The notes under the pieces are model-generated. The model was given only the letters and a program-made list of their open reading frames with translations. It was not told where the DNA came from and did not search any database. A stretch of 64,000 bases of DNA, taken from Alteromonas gilva. Lineage in GTDB: Bacteria; Pseudomonadota; Gammaproteobacteria; Enterobacterales; Alteromonadaceae. Positions within the stretch are counted from its first letter, which is position 1, and each line of letters opens with the position of its first letter. The stretch spans positions 1 to 64,000 of the forward strand of contig NZ_JAQQXP010000004.1 of assembly GCF_028595265.1 (NCBI RefSeq), in the 5' to 3' direction. Below, one piece after another: positions 55,008 to 63,473 of the stretch. The position numbers were made by a program, and so were the translations under genes.

Positions 55008-55043
55008 GTCAGCAGACTGCCCCAATCTATAAGGTCTGCTGAC
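55008..55043 (+). terminator. Strong hairpin between the 54564 gene and traG
   Basis: GTCAGCAGAC / GTCTGCTGAC, a perfect 10-bp stem with a 16-base loop, without a T run. Possible processing site or factor-assisted terminator. Confidence 0.5.
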
Positions 55044-55072
55044 GCCCTTCCTCTCAAACCATCCTTATAATT

Positions 55073-55097
55073 CTACCCAATCTTTAATATTGGGTAG
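55073..55097 (+). promoter_or_regulatory. Hairpin immediately before the traG start
   Basis: CTACCCAAT / ATTGGGTAG, a perfect 9-bp stem with a 7-base loop, ending 8 bases before the traG ATG and including the only ribosome-binding-like GGG. It could hide the traG initiation region or act as an attenuator (TTGTTT follows). Confidence 0.45.
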
Positions 55098-55105
55098 TTG
55101 TTTCG

Positions 55106-58100
55106 ATGAATGAAGTAGAAATTTTAGTTCATGGCAATCATGAATTCATCTTTCAGGCCATAAACGGTATTGCCAGGCTTACAACTAACGATGGTACGTT
55201 AGTTGGGATATCTGCCACAGTACTCGTGCTGTATTTAGCCTGGGGTTTCTTTAAGCAAATGATGGACGAAAATGCCCCTTATCCCCTCAAGGAATTTGCA
55301 TTAGGTATCATCATGTGGACCTTTCTAGCTTCTCCGATTACTCCTAAATTTGATGTTAAAGTTATTTCAGCTCAAGATCCTGGATTGTTTGGTGTTGTTG
55401 ATGATGTTCCCTTGCTTGCGGCGCTTCCCGCATGGCTAGCAACAAGTGCATTGTCTTCGTTGAGAGAAGTGGTAGAAGATACGTTTATGCCAGTCGTATA
55501 TTCGGGTGGTAGTGGTGAAATTGACCCGTTATCGGCACTTGTCAAAATGTACAATTCGCCTCCACCAAGTCGCATCATATATGGCTCAACTGCATCCGAA
55601 GGTTATGACCTTCAAAAAACAATGAATAACTACATTAAAGACTGCTACATAGCTGATCATGAATTAGATGGCAGAGAGCCCGAGTCTCCGATTGTTAAAA
55701 TGCGTAATACTGAGTTAACGGAGGATTTTATAGATGCTATCCGAGTAAGTTACAATGGGCTTCCAACAGATATTTACTTGGATGAAAATGGAAGCTCATT
55801 TGGCACTAGGGTTTCATGCCCAGATGCGTTTAACGCAATAAAGTTAACTTTACAGAGCGCAACTACTCAAAATTTACTCGAAGACTATTTCGAAGACAAA
55901 GGTGTTCGTCAAGCTGCTGTAAGAGATTCGATTGCTTTAATTCAGGGAAGTTTTGGTTCTGGTGTTACATCCTATGACCTACAGATTGGATTACTCCAAT
56001 CGTACTTAGTCAGGGATGGCCTAGTTGGTACTTCCTATGAAACAGAAGTTGATGCCATGGTTTTCCAGGCAATGCGGTCAAGAGTCTATGAAAAAGCCGG
56101 CGAAAGAGAAGTATTTTCACAAATCTCTACACCGGTCATCACAGCGCTAGAATCATTGACGTTTTTTATCTACCCGCTTTATGCCGTGTTGATAGTTCTT
56201 GGTGGAATGGGTGTTAAACATATCGGTAAATACATGACCCTGCTGCTTTTTATTAACCTATGGGGTTTCGTCAAAGTTTTCGTCGATTTTTATACCGCAA
56301 TATCAGTTGAACAGGCATTTGAGGCATCTGCAACATTCAGCCCACTCTCGTTTGATGCATTACCTTCCACCATACTTGAAGTCGAGGGTTATTTAGCCAC
56401 GGCAAGCATGCTGACAACTACCATACCAATGATCTGTATGTTCTTGCTATTTGGTGGTGTGCATTCATTGATGGGAACAATGAAAGGAATGACGCAAGCA
56501 AAAGTAGATGGAAATATGGGAGCACCTACGGTTGCAACAAGTATGAATGCAGGTACTAGAACCTTTGCTGATGCAACGCAACAAATGACTTCAACAACCG
56601 GAGGATATAGCGTAGGGCATTCGAACCTAACTAACAGTGGTTTAGGGACTGAAACGCTGTCTTCTGTTGGCAGTACAGCCAGCAGTGCAACTACTACTGC
56701 AGCGGCTTCACAAGTGCAAACAAACGCCCAAAACTTCGAAGAATCATTTGCTAAGCAGGTTAATACAGGTAAAGACGTTCAGGCTATTAACCAAGAGTCA
56801 TCGGCTCAAGAAATAGCAAACTCAAGTATCGATCAAAGGGTCAAGGGGCTCTCAGAGGCTCTAAAAAAGGAGTTTGGAATGTCATCGACGGATGCAACTA
56901 AAACAGCTATTCGCTTGGGCGGGGAGATGGGTATAGGTGTACCAAAAGCTGCCGAATTTCTTACCCCTCTGTCTGGTAAGGTATCAGTATCAGCCGGAAA
57001 TGAAACAGGGACTACTTTCGAGGAAAAGTGGGCAGATATGAAATCTTTTGCCACGAATTGGCAGAGTTCAATCACATCAAAATTTGAAGGTTCTGAAAAA
57101 GATAGTCTCATGGAACAATATTCAAATACCCAAAGATTCTCTAATAGCGAATCAAACTCCGAGCTTGAAAAGCAAGCTAGGGCTCTGCAGACCTCAATAA
57201 ACCGTCAAGCTGCTATTCAGGACGTAGTTAGCGATAGTAGTGGGTTTACATCTACACAAAATATCCAATGGAATAAAGCCAGCAGTAATGAAAATCTGCA
57301 AACAGATGACTATTGGAATATGAAGGTGCCAAACGGTTCGGGTGAAACATATGGAGATATGTTGAAAGATACGCTTGGCGTTCAGAGTGCCACGGAGTTT
57401 AGGGCGCTCGGAGAGCAGGCTGATGGCGGTAATTTTAGGGGTGATTATGGATCCGACGCTGGCGCATTTCAAACGGCAATTAAGAAGCTTTTGGCTAATG
57501 ATGGAGGCGAAGACTTAGGCCGGCAGCAAACAGATTTAGCGCTTGCAGCCTCAATGTATCAATTTGTCGGCAGTAAAATGTCTGGTGAAGACGATAATGG
57601 CTTTAACTTGGCTGCAAACTCGCTAAACGAAAGGGCAGCCAAAATAGGCGATATTGCAACTGAGAACGAAAACCTAAAATCCTTAACTGATACTAAGGTG
57701 CCCTTCGAGAAGATGCGGCAAGTTGATACAACGCCACTTGAAAATACTACAAGCGGCAAGCCCGTTGACGAAATAGTAAGTAACATGCAGGCTAACGCAT
57801 CAGAAGAAACCGGTAGGGATGTCGAGGGTAATGTTGCATCAACAGGTGCTGAAATTACTAGCGGCTTGAAAGACGCAGAAAAATACGCCGCGTACACACC
57901 AGTTGGTGCTGCTAGAGATCTTGCTGGTAAGGTAATTGACAATATGAATGATGGCGTTAACAAGATCAAGCAAATCGTTGCTGATGAAGAACAACCAGCT
58001 GAATATCCAGCCAGGATAAACCTCCCTGACTTTAAAACACCTGGTATTAACTCTAATGATTGGCTTTCGGTTATTCCTAATCAGCCTGATACAGTGAGTC

Positions 58101-58741
58101 AATCACCTAACGTTCCAACCCAGGCTTTTCCATTAGCAGAAAGTCCTGCTCCAATTAATTTAGCATCTGATGGTCTTCAACGGATTAACTTATCGTCAGA
58201 ACTACCTACCGGAGTTGATTTGCCAACAGACTCACTTACTCGACCTAATTCACAATTTTTCGGAGAAGGAAGCACCACTGCACCAGCAGAGGGCGCCGGC
58301 ATTCAACAAAACCCTGGTGTAACTGCATCTCCCTCCGAAGATGTCTCAGAGGGTGCTGGGCCTGATATCTCTCCAGAGATAGCAGAAGGAGCCGGCATTC
58401 AACAGAATTCTGGTGTAACTGCATTGCCATCTCAGACCAACTTGGAAAATACCATTGCTAAAACGGGACAAGAACAATTATTTGGGATAGAGGCTGCACA
58501 GGAGTCGGCAAGAACATCAGTAACCCAGGATGAAAATGGATACGCTCGCCTTGAAAAAGATCCATACGGAAATTTTACGGCATCTGATGGCAGTTCATAC
58601 GAACCGGTAGGTGATATAGTAAGTGCGGAGGGTGAGTATATTGGTGAAGGCTACAGAGATTCAGTTGGTAATTATTATGCTTATCAGTACGGCCAATTTG
58701 TTGACATGGGTATGGATGATCCGACTAAGAACAGTTTTTGA
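55106..58741 (+). CDS. traG: TraG, mating-pair stabilisation and pilus assembly protein
   Basis: 1211 residues. The N-terminal third has membrane helices (LVGISATVLVLYLAWGFF, SLTFFIYPLYAVLIVLGGMGV, YMTLLLFINLWGFVKVF, ASMLTTTIPMICMFLLFGG) and the TraG_N character. The rest is a long, polar, Ser/Thr/Gln-rich periplasmic or translocated region. Near the C-terminus there are two copies of an EGAGIQQNxGVTA repeat (DNA 58285-58326 and 58381-58423). In F, TraG acts in pilus assembly and in stabilising mating pairs and entry exclusion. Confidence 0.93.
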   Translation: MNEVEILVHGNHEFIFQAINGIARLTTNDGTLVGISATVLVLYLAWGFFKQMMDENAPYPLKEFALGIIMWTFLASPITPKFDVKVISAQDPGLFGVVDDVPLLAALPAWLATSALSSLREVVEDTFMPVVYSGGSGEIDPLSALVKMYNSPPPSRIIYGSTASEGYDLQKTMNNYIKDCYIADHELDGREPESPIVKMRNTELTEDFIDAIRVSYNGLPTDIYLDENGSSFGTRVSCPDAFNAIKLTLQSATTQNLLEDYFEDKGVRQAAVRDSIALIQGSFGSGVTSYDLQIGLLQSYLVRDGLVGTSYETEVDAMVFQAMRSRVYEKAGEREVFSQISTPVITALESLTFFIYPLYAVLIVLGGMGVKHIGKYMTLLLFINLWGFVKVFVDFYTAISVEQAFEASATFSPLSFDALPSTILEVEGYLATASMLTTTIPMICMFLLFGGVHSLMGTMKGMTQAKVDGNMGAPTVATSMNAGTRTFADATQQMTSTTGGYSVGHSNLTNSGLGTETLSSVGSTASSATTTAAASQVQTNAQNFEESFAKQVNTGKDVQAINQESSAQEIANSSIDQRVKGLSEALKKEFGMSSTDATKTAIRLGGEMGIGVPKAAEFLTPLSGKVSVSAGNETGTTFEEKWADMKSFATNWQSSITSKFEGSEKDSLMEQYSNTQRFSNSESNSELEKQARALQTSINRQAAIQDVVSDSSGFTSTQNIQWNKASSNENLQTDDYWNMKVPNGSGETYGDMLKDTLGVQSATEFRALGEQADGGNFRGDYGSDAGAFQTAIKKLLANDGGEDLGRQQTDLALAASMYQFVGSKMSGEDDNGFNLAANSLNERAAKIGDIATENENLKSLTDTKVPFEKMRQVDTTPLENTTSGKPVDEIVSNMQANASEETGRDVEGNVASTGAEITSGLKDAEKYAAYTPVGAARDLAGKVIDNMNDGVNKIKQIVADEEQPAEYPARINLPDFKTPGINSNDWLSVIPNQPDTVSQSPNVPTQAFPLAESPAPINLASDGLQRINLSSELPTGVDLPTDSLTRPNSQFFGEGSTTAPAEGAGIQQNPGVTASPSEDVSEGAGPDISPEIAEGAGIQQNSGVTALPSQTNLENTIAKTGQEQLFGIEAAQESARTSVTQDENGYARLEKDPYGNFTASDGSSYEPVGDIVSAEGEYIGEGYRDSVGNYYAYQYGQFVDMGMDDPTKNSF

Positions 58742-58783
58742 TGCAACCGTAAATAAAGTATCCGGCGCGGATAACAGACCAAA

Positions 58784-58812
58784 AAGGCCTTCCATTTAAT
58801 TTGGAGGGCCTT
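58784..58812. terminator. Bidirectional terminator between traG and the 58811 gene
   Basis: AAGGCC-TTCCA facing TGGAG-GGCCTT with an 8-base loop. On the minus strand it is followed by a T run (AAAAA at 58781 on the plus strand). It separates the convergent traG and the small membrane gene and overlaps the latter's last codons. Confidence 0.7.
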
Positions 58813-59077
58813 ATAAAAATCGGTCATCAAACATAGATGAGTGTTTGCGCATGTGGTAAGTAGTTTCTTCATCCAAACCACATTCTTCATCTTTGCTGGT
58901 TCCTGTATTTCTATATGATGTACGATAAGGCTTGTTTTTGTATTTCTTTCTCAAAATGAAATACATGGCGATAACAACAGCTTCACCGGCAAACAATGCT
59001 GATAAGGTTACATCACTTCCTAATGCAGCCAATATAACAACTGGCATTAACACTAAAGCTAATAATAAATTCAACAT
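58811..59077 (-). CDS. Small membrane protein, paralogue of the 29271 protein
   Basis: 88 residues. Two membrane helices (MLNLLLALVLMPVVILAALG and SALFAGEAVVIAMYFIL), then a basic and acidic tail (SKDEECGLDEETT). The first 55 residues match the protein at 29271. Preceded on its own strand by a GTRGCG-type promoter. Function unknown. Confidence 0.65.
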   Translation of the reverse strand: MLNLLLALVLMPVVILAALGSDVTLSALFAGEAVVIAMYFILRKKYKNKPYRTSYRNTGTSKDEECGLDEETTYHMRKHSSMFDDRFL

Positions 59078-59109
59078 AGCGGTCTCTTAGTACTCCACAA
59101 TTAACTACA

Positions 59110-59138
59110 ATGATAAAGCATTACGGGAAACACGCTAC
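59110..59138 (-). promoter_or_regulatory. GTRGCG-type promoter on the minus strand
   Basis: Reading the minus strand: GTAGCG (59138-59133), a 17-bp spacer, TATCAT (59115-59110). The 58811 gene starts 32 bases downstream. The only clear minus-strand member. Confidence 0.55.
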
Positions 59139-59157
59139 CGTTTGAACAGGCTTGTTG

Positions 59158-59775
59158 TTATTTATCCAGGTATTCTTTGTCTCTGGGGTCTATTAGGAAA
59201 TCATCCCAGGAAATGAACTCACCTTCGTACACTCTTTGTGGCCATGCTGGAATGTTATTTGGTCTATTACCTTCTCGGCTGAACTTCACCCACTCATAGG
59301 ACGTTTTCAGGCCAAAGGTTCTCGCCATTTCCCTAGCTTCTTCGAACGGCATGAAATTACTGTGAGAGCATAGTAGGGTATCCCACCCCTCAAATTCTTC
59401 ACCATAAAACACTTCAATATTGGACGGCACATGCTGTCCAAACATCCCGGCTTTCAATGCACTCTTGAATTCTGTTTGAGTACGAATGCCCAATTTTCTA
59501 ATCGTGCCTTTCAATTGCGTATATGAAGGCACTTCATTAGCCGGCATACCGTGTTCTTCGAAATAACGCCGCCCGTCTTCGATGAACTGCTTCCAACCGG
59601 AGTATTCACTGTAGTATTCACCCGGGCGTTGAGGGATCTCTGGAGGGCGCTCCGCGTTTTTGTTTAACGCTTGAAGGTCTTTGATTTTCCTCACTCCCAT
59701 TGAGTAAAGAAGGGATGCAGCTTCATGGTAGGGAAGCTTCGGTACGGACCTGGTATTTACTTTTTTATCGCTCAT
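59158..59775 (-). CDS. Protein with integrase-type repeat units
   Basis: 205 residues containing about three copies of an EARxxAxxxGLKTxxEWxxF...PxxIPxxPxxxYxxEFxxWDDFL unit. The best is the last (FEEAREMARTFGLKTSYEW... FISWDDFLI); earlier ones are at WKQFIEDG and GWDTLL. This is the 'integrase repeat unit' found fused to phage-type integrases and in stand-alone proteins. No tyrosine recombinase domain is present. Its role is unknown, possibly DNA binding. Confidence 0.65.
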   Translation of the reverse strand: MSDKKVNTRSVPKLPYHEAASLLYSMGVRKIKDLQALNKNAERPPEIPQRPGEYYSEYSGWKQFIEDGRRYFEEHGMPANEVPSYTQLKGTIRKLGIRTQTEFKSALKAGMFGQHVPSNIEVFYGEEFEGWDTLLCSHSNFMPFEEAREMARTFGLKTSYEWVKFSREGNRPNNIPAWPQRVYEGEFISWDDFLIDPRDKEYLDK

Positions 59776-59902
59776 TCAATCTTCTTAATACGTAAGATTT
59801 CAGAGGTAGATATTCATCTACTGCTCATTGTATGTGTTTATTACAGCACTTTAGGTCCGTTAAAGCCTTCCACAGACATGCCATTTTGGCCATGTCTAAA
59901 CG

Positions 59903-59931
59903 ATAGCAAGGAAGTCTGTTGGTGATACTAT
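59903..59931 (+). promoter_or_regulatory. GTRGCG-type promoter variant for the 59960 operon
   Basis: ATAGCA at 59903-59908, a 17-bp spacer, TACTAT at 59926-59931, 29 bases before the ATG. Confidence 0.4.
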
Positions 59932-59959
59932 TTTAAAATCTAAATTCGGAAGAGAAATT

Positions 59960-60421
59960 ATGGAACTAGCATTTGCATCTGATACACAGTTGAAGTCTTC
60001 TGCGTTTCTTGGCGCTTTGTTTTTGGAAAATCTTACTGCCATACAGCAAATTTCTTCGCATTCTGGGAATTATGATCTCCCTGAATTGTGTGGGTACTTC
60101 TACCGCTGCAACGAAAGGAATGAGCTTGTATTTGCACAAAACACATCAAATGTAGAGTCAGATTTAGCTCTGCCTCTGGATCTACTCCGAATTCACTTAC
60201 AAATTAAAAACAAAAAATCCTTGCTCAATTCAAGTATAGCAGATAGTGAGAGTTTATTAGTGGATTTATCGAATCAGGCCTTTAAACAGCTGTATATCTT
60301 TTCTAACAATGTAGAGTTTCTAAGCCTCGTGGAGAAGAGTGCTTCAGAACAACTAGAGTTTAATGAGATGGTTGGCAATATGCGCAGCTTTGTTAAATCG
60401 AAAACACCGGCAGTGCATTAA
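59960..60421 (+). CDS. Hypothetical protein
   Basis: 153 residues, helical (MELAFASDTQLKSSAFLGALFLENLTAIQQ...). GGAAGAG precedes the ATG. One base separates its stop from the next ATG, so it forms an operon with the membrane gene at 60423. No family recognised. Confidence 0.6.
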   Translation: MELAFASDTQLKSSAFLGALFLENLTAIQQISSHSGNYDLPELCGYFYRCNERNELVFAQNTSNVESDLALPLDLLRIHLQIKNKKSLLNSSIADSESLLVDLSNQAFKQLYIFSNNVEFLSLVEKSASEQLEFNEMVGNMRSFVKSKTPAVH

Positions 60422-60422
60422 A

Positions 60423-60863
60423 ATGAGCATCGCCTACAAATATCGATTTGATTATTACCTGCTGCTCTCGCATCCCATTTACTTGGCTTTTTCATATCTT
60501 GCCGGGGCCGTGTTGTTCGGGTATGCCCTTTTAACCACTTACCATGCAATCGGTTATAGTGGTCTACCTACGATTTGGTTGCTTATACCCGCTTTGGCTT
60601 TGCCGGTGGCGCCGTTCTTCAGACGTTCGCTCAATGTTGATGAGAAAGGCGGCTTAACTTACATCCGCCAGGATCTCTGGAAGAAGAAAATTCTTCCCGT
60701 TGACTCAATCTCGATTCACCAAGAAAAAAAATATGGTGCACTCGAGCTTCACCATGAAGGTGGAACCAGCGTCACGGATATCGTCCTGTTAATGGACGCA
60801 ATTGAAAATGAGCGGTCGTTGATTGCAAGGGTTCAATCAGCAATGGCAGAAAATGGTCAGTAG
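60423..60863 (+). CDS. Membrane protein with PH-like cytoplasmic domain
   Basis: 146 residues from the ATG at 60423. Two membrane helices (YLAFSYLAGAVLFGYALLTTYH and IWLLIPALALPVAPFF), then a beta-rich domain (LTYIRQDLWKKKILPVDSISIHQEKKYGALELHHEGGT) like small PH-like/YdbT-type membrane proteins. Function unknown. Confidence 0.6.
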   Translation: MSIAYKYRFDYYLLLSHPIYLAFSYLAGAVLFGYALLTTYHAIGYSGLPTIWLLIPALALPVAPFFRRSLNVDEKGGLTYIRQDLWKKKILPVDSISIHQEKKYGALELHHEGGTSVTDIVLLMDAIENERSLIARVQSAMAENGQ

Positions 60864-60890
60864 GCATTGATTTTTACGGATGTGTATAGA

Positions 60891-60919
60891 CATGCGCTGT
60901 ATTTGTGCCCGGCTATACT
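60891..60919 (+). promoter_or_regulatory. GTRGCG-type promoter variant for the EAL gene
   Basis: CATGCG at 60891-60896, a 17-bp spacer, TATACT at 60914-60919, 39 bases before the ATG. Confidence 0.4.
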
Positions 60920-60957
60920 CATCACCGATATAAGAGCGTTTTTTGAGGAATTTATTT

Positions 60958-61716
60958 ATGCGGAAATCTGAGCGAGCTTTCCAATTTGCGCATCAACCCA
61001 TTGTTAAGGTCAATTCTGGCTCTGTAGTGGCCCATGAGCTACTTTTGCGTGAATATGAAGGTAAGGACACTGAAGCGTTTCTAAATGACTCAAATTTGTT
61101 CTTAGAGCATCTTGTGGGACTTGCTGAATCCAAAGCGCTGACATTGAAAGCACTGATGATGAATGGCGGTGTAAAAACGTTGTTTGTTAACTTCACCCCT
61201 GATCAGATATCAAGTCAACTGTTTGTCCGTGCTTTGAATACTTTCTATGAGAATGGAATTGCCCCCTCGACGGTTGCCATCGAAGTAACGGAGCACATAG
61301 ATCCTTCCGATAAAGAGCGATTTTACAATCATCTGGGTTATGCCAGACGTAACGGTCACCCTATTGTGGTTGACGACTTTGGCTGCGGCATTTCCAACTT
61401 TCAGCATGTGACCACAATAAGGCCTTCCATTGTAAAAACGGATAAAGAGCTAATTCAGAGCGCAGCGCGTGATCCGTGGCATAAGAAAGCCCTTAAGGCC
61501 TTGGTGCGATACATCCATGACATGGAAGCACGGGTTATCATCGAAGGCGTCGAAACCGAAGAGCAATTTAACGTGGCTCAGTTTTGTGACGCTGACTTTG
61601 CACAAGGCTATTACTTTGCTAAGCCTGAACTGAGCAAAATAGATTGCCCCAACATCATCGACATGATGCAGGCGAGGCAGTTTAAGTTGGCTGTAGTGAA
61701 CTCCGACAATATTTGA
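60958..61716 (+). CDS. EAL-domain c-di-GMP phosphodiesterase
   Basis: 252 residues, a stand-alone EAL domain. Start at ATG 60958 with GAGGA upstream. AHELLLRE takes the place of the E-A-L motif (catalytic Glu kept). VNFTPDQ, EVTEH, VDDFGCG, VKTDKEL, IIEGVETEEQ and QGYYFAKP follow in family order, so the metal-binding and catalytic residues seem intact. It should hydrolyse c-di-GMP, lowering biofilm and raising motility, which might favour mating or host behaviour. Own promoter; single gene. Confidence 0.9.
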   Translation: MRKSERAFQFAHQPIVKVNSGSVVAHELLLREYEGKDTEAFLNDSNLFLEHLVGLAESKALTLKALMMNGGVKTLFVNFTPDQISSQLFVRALNTFYENGIAPSTVAIEVTEHIDPSDKERFYNHLGYARRNGHPIVVDDFGCGISNFQHVTTIRPSIVKTDKELIQSAARDPWHKKALKALVRYIHDMEARVIIEGVETEEQFNVAQFCDADFAQGYYFAKPELSKIDCPNIIDMMQARQFKLAVVNSDNI

Positions 61717-61760
61717 AAGGCCGGTGGCCAATCGGCAATTAAATTACCGGAGAGGATAAA

Positions 61761-61862
61761 ATGACAAATGTAGTAAAAGTATGTGAGTGGCGTGTTGGTT
61801 GTACGATATTCACGGAGTGGTCTGACGGTTCAATAAGTGCTTTTTCTAAGTCAAACACATAG
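61761..61862 (+). CDS. 33-residue mini-protein
   Basis: GGAGAGG lies about 5 bases before the ATG, a strong site. Product MTNVVKVCEWRVGCTIFTEW... with two Cys. The rest of the gap 61863-62112 is AT-rich and shows no other gene. Confidence 0.4.
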   Translation: MTNVVKVCEWRVGCTIFTEWSDGSISAFSKSNT

Positions 61863-62112
61863 GTGCTGAGCCAAGAATGAAAATTTTAGTGAATCATACA
61901 ATGTCCAACATCCATGGATTATGTTGCTAATCAATGTATAAAAATTGAGATATTGGTAATCACACTAGTCCAGTTTAATCGTGATTTTAAGTCAATGATT
62001 CGAAAGTAATTATTAAATAAAGTTAAACAAACAAGACCCAAACCTTATGATTCCAAAAAATATAGGTCTATGCTGGAAATATGGGAGACCGTTTTCTATA
62101 CAGGGGGGGGGT

Positions 62113-63006
62113 ATGGGCATTTTCGAGCATTATAAACAGAGATACATATCGCGTCAGGGCAATTTGTCGGTGGTTGAGTATTTGAAGCTTTGTAAATCTG
62201 AGCCAAGGGTTTACCAGCCATTAGTAGCGAATTTGTCATTAGCATTTGGGGCTCTAGAGGCTGTCTATCCGCACGATTTTAGCGCCAAACATGCTGTCGA
62301 AGAGTTTCAGTTGAGATCAGCTTTTGTGGATTTTCCTAATCACAGAGAGATCGTTGACCGGATATACAGTGCAATATTGGCATCGAATGGCCGGCAGCCT
62401 TTGTACTTCGTTGCACCCTGTGAAGTATCACAAGCGCTTTTGTACCGGTTGCACCGATTAGCCAGAACAATCCCGCGTTTTGTGATTGCCGGTTCTCCGG
62501 CGCTGGATTCTCCTTTGAGCTTGTTTACCAGGTTTGATGAGGGCTTGTGGCTTGAGGAGCATTATGGCATTCCGCTTAAGCGCTCTGGGCAGGTTTGTTC
62601 AAGTTGGTTGGTTGAGAGAGTGAAGAGTGGGATGAAGCCTGATGATTTCGAGGTTGAAGAGCTCTATCCTGAGGATGTTTCTGGCTCTGAACTGTGGGGA
62701 ATTCCTGAGCTGGCCTATTGTGTTGATGGTGAGCCGGTTAAGTGGGTGATGGCCAGCGCTAGGCGTCAGTGTCATGCCCCGTTTTACATGTCTGGTGTGA
62801 GTTTAGATTCATGCTCATTAGGAACTACCTTACCGGTACGAAAAGTATTTCTTGGATATGAAGAGAGTTTTAATGCCCGGCAACATTATACGAAATTTAT
62901 CAATGGTTTACCGGTGGTGGCTGGATTTGGGAAGACGCCTAAGCAAATCGGAATGGCCATATTGGCTAACTTGGCTGCCGGCTTAATTCTGGCGGCGTTA
63001 CTTTAG
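62113..63006 (+). CDS. PrkA N-terminal-like protein lacking the P-loop
   Basis: 297 residues from the ATG at 62113 (a G8 tract precedes; an upstream ATG at 62047 lacks a site). MGIFEHYKQRYISRQGNLSVVEYLKLC matches the start of the PrkA (YeaG) AAA kinase. Further on, LYFVAPCEVSQALLYRLHRLARTIPRFVIAGSPALDSPLSLF aligns with the PrkA P-loop region (LYLLGPVGGGKSSL...), but the Walker A glycines and Lys are gone. HYGIPLKRSG...SSWLVERV also matches. The protein ends in a membrane helix (MAILANLAAGLILAALL). PrkA's C-terminal kinase part is absent. It may bind or decoy host PrkA at the membrane; this is inferred. Confidence 0.6.
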   Translation: MGIFEHYKQRYISRQGNLSVVEYLKLCKSEPRVYQPLVANLSLAFGALEAVYPHDFSAKHAVEEFQLRSAFVDFPNHREIVDRIYSAILASNGRQPLYFVAPCEVSQALLYRLHRLARTIPRFVIAGSPALDSPLSLFTRFDEGLWLEEHYGIPLKRSGQVCSSWLVERVKSGMKPDDFEVEELYPEDVSGSELWGIPELAYCVDGEPVKWVMASARRQCHAPFYMSGVSLDSCSLGTTLPVRKVFLGYEESFNARQHYTKFINGLPVVAGFGKTPKQIGMAILANLAAGLILAALL

Positions 63007-63052
63007 GTGCGAGTGCTACTGAAAGAAAAATGTATTATTATATCGCTGTGGT

Positions 63053-63349
63053 TCAATATCTAAGGATAAGGCTGTCTTTTACCTCGGCTAAACGAACTCG
63101 TTGTATACAGCTTTCAAATTCTTCCTCTGTCATTAAAGTCGGCAAAAATCTTTTGGCCATCTCTAAGTATTGTTTGTTTGATAAATTGGCAAAGGTAATA
63201 TCTAACCTGTCCAGCTCAGATATAATAAACTCGACGCACTGCTGTTCTGATTTGCCAGGCGGCTCATTTCCTCCGCCATTACTCAGAGCCAAAGCAACAG
63301 ATGAATATGCGAGCACTGCGAATACTACAGTTCCTTTGTAAACCTTCAT
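63053..63349 (-). CDS. Small exported protein
   Basis: 98 residues with a signal peptide (MKVYKGTVVFAVLAYSSVALAL). Mature part has two Cys (EQQCVEFI, FESCIQRV) that may form a disulfide, and is helical. GGAGG lies before the ATG. Convergent with the PrkA-like gene. Function unknown. Confidence 0.65.
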   Translation of the reverse strand: MKVYKGTVVFAVLAYSSVALALSNGGGNEPPGKSEQQCVEFIISELDRLDITFANLSNKQYLEMAKRFLPTLMTEEEFESCIQRVRLAEVKDSLILRY

Positions 63350-63473
63350 GCATCCTCCTACGGTGATGGCTTTTACCTACCATATTCAAGGTTTCGAAAT
63401 CGAAACGCAATAACCCATAAATATCGTAGCATCCGATAGCTCCCTATCGATTGTTGCCAGCTTGGTTGGGTAA

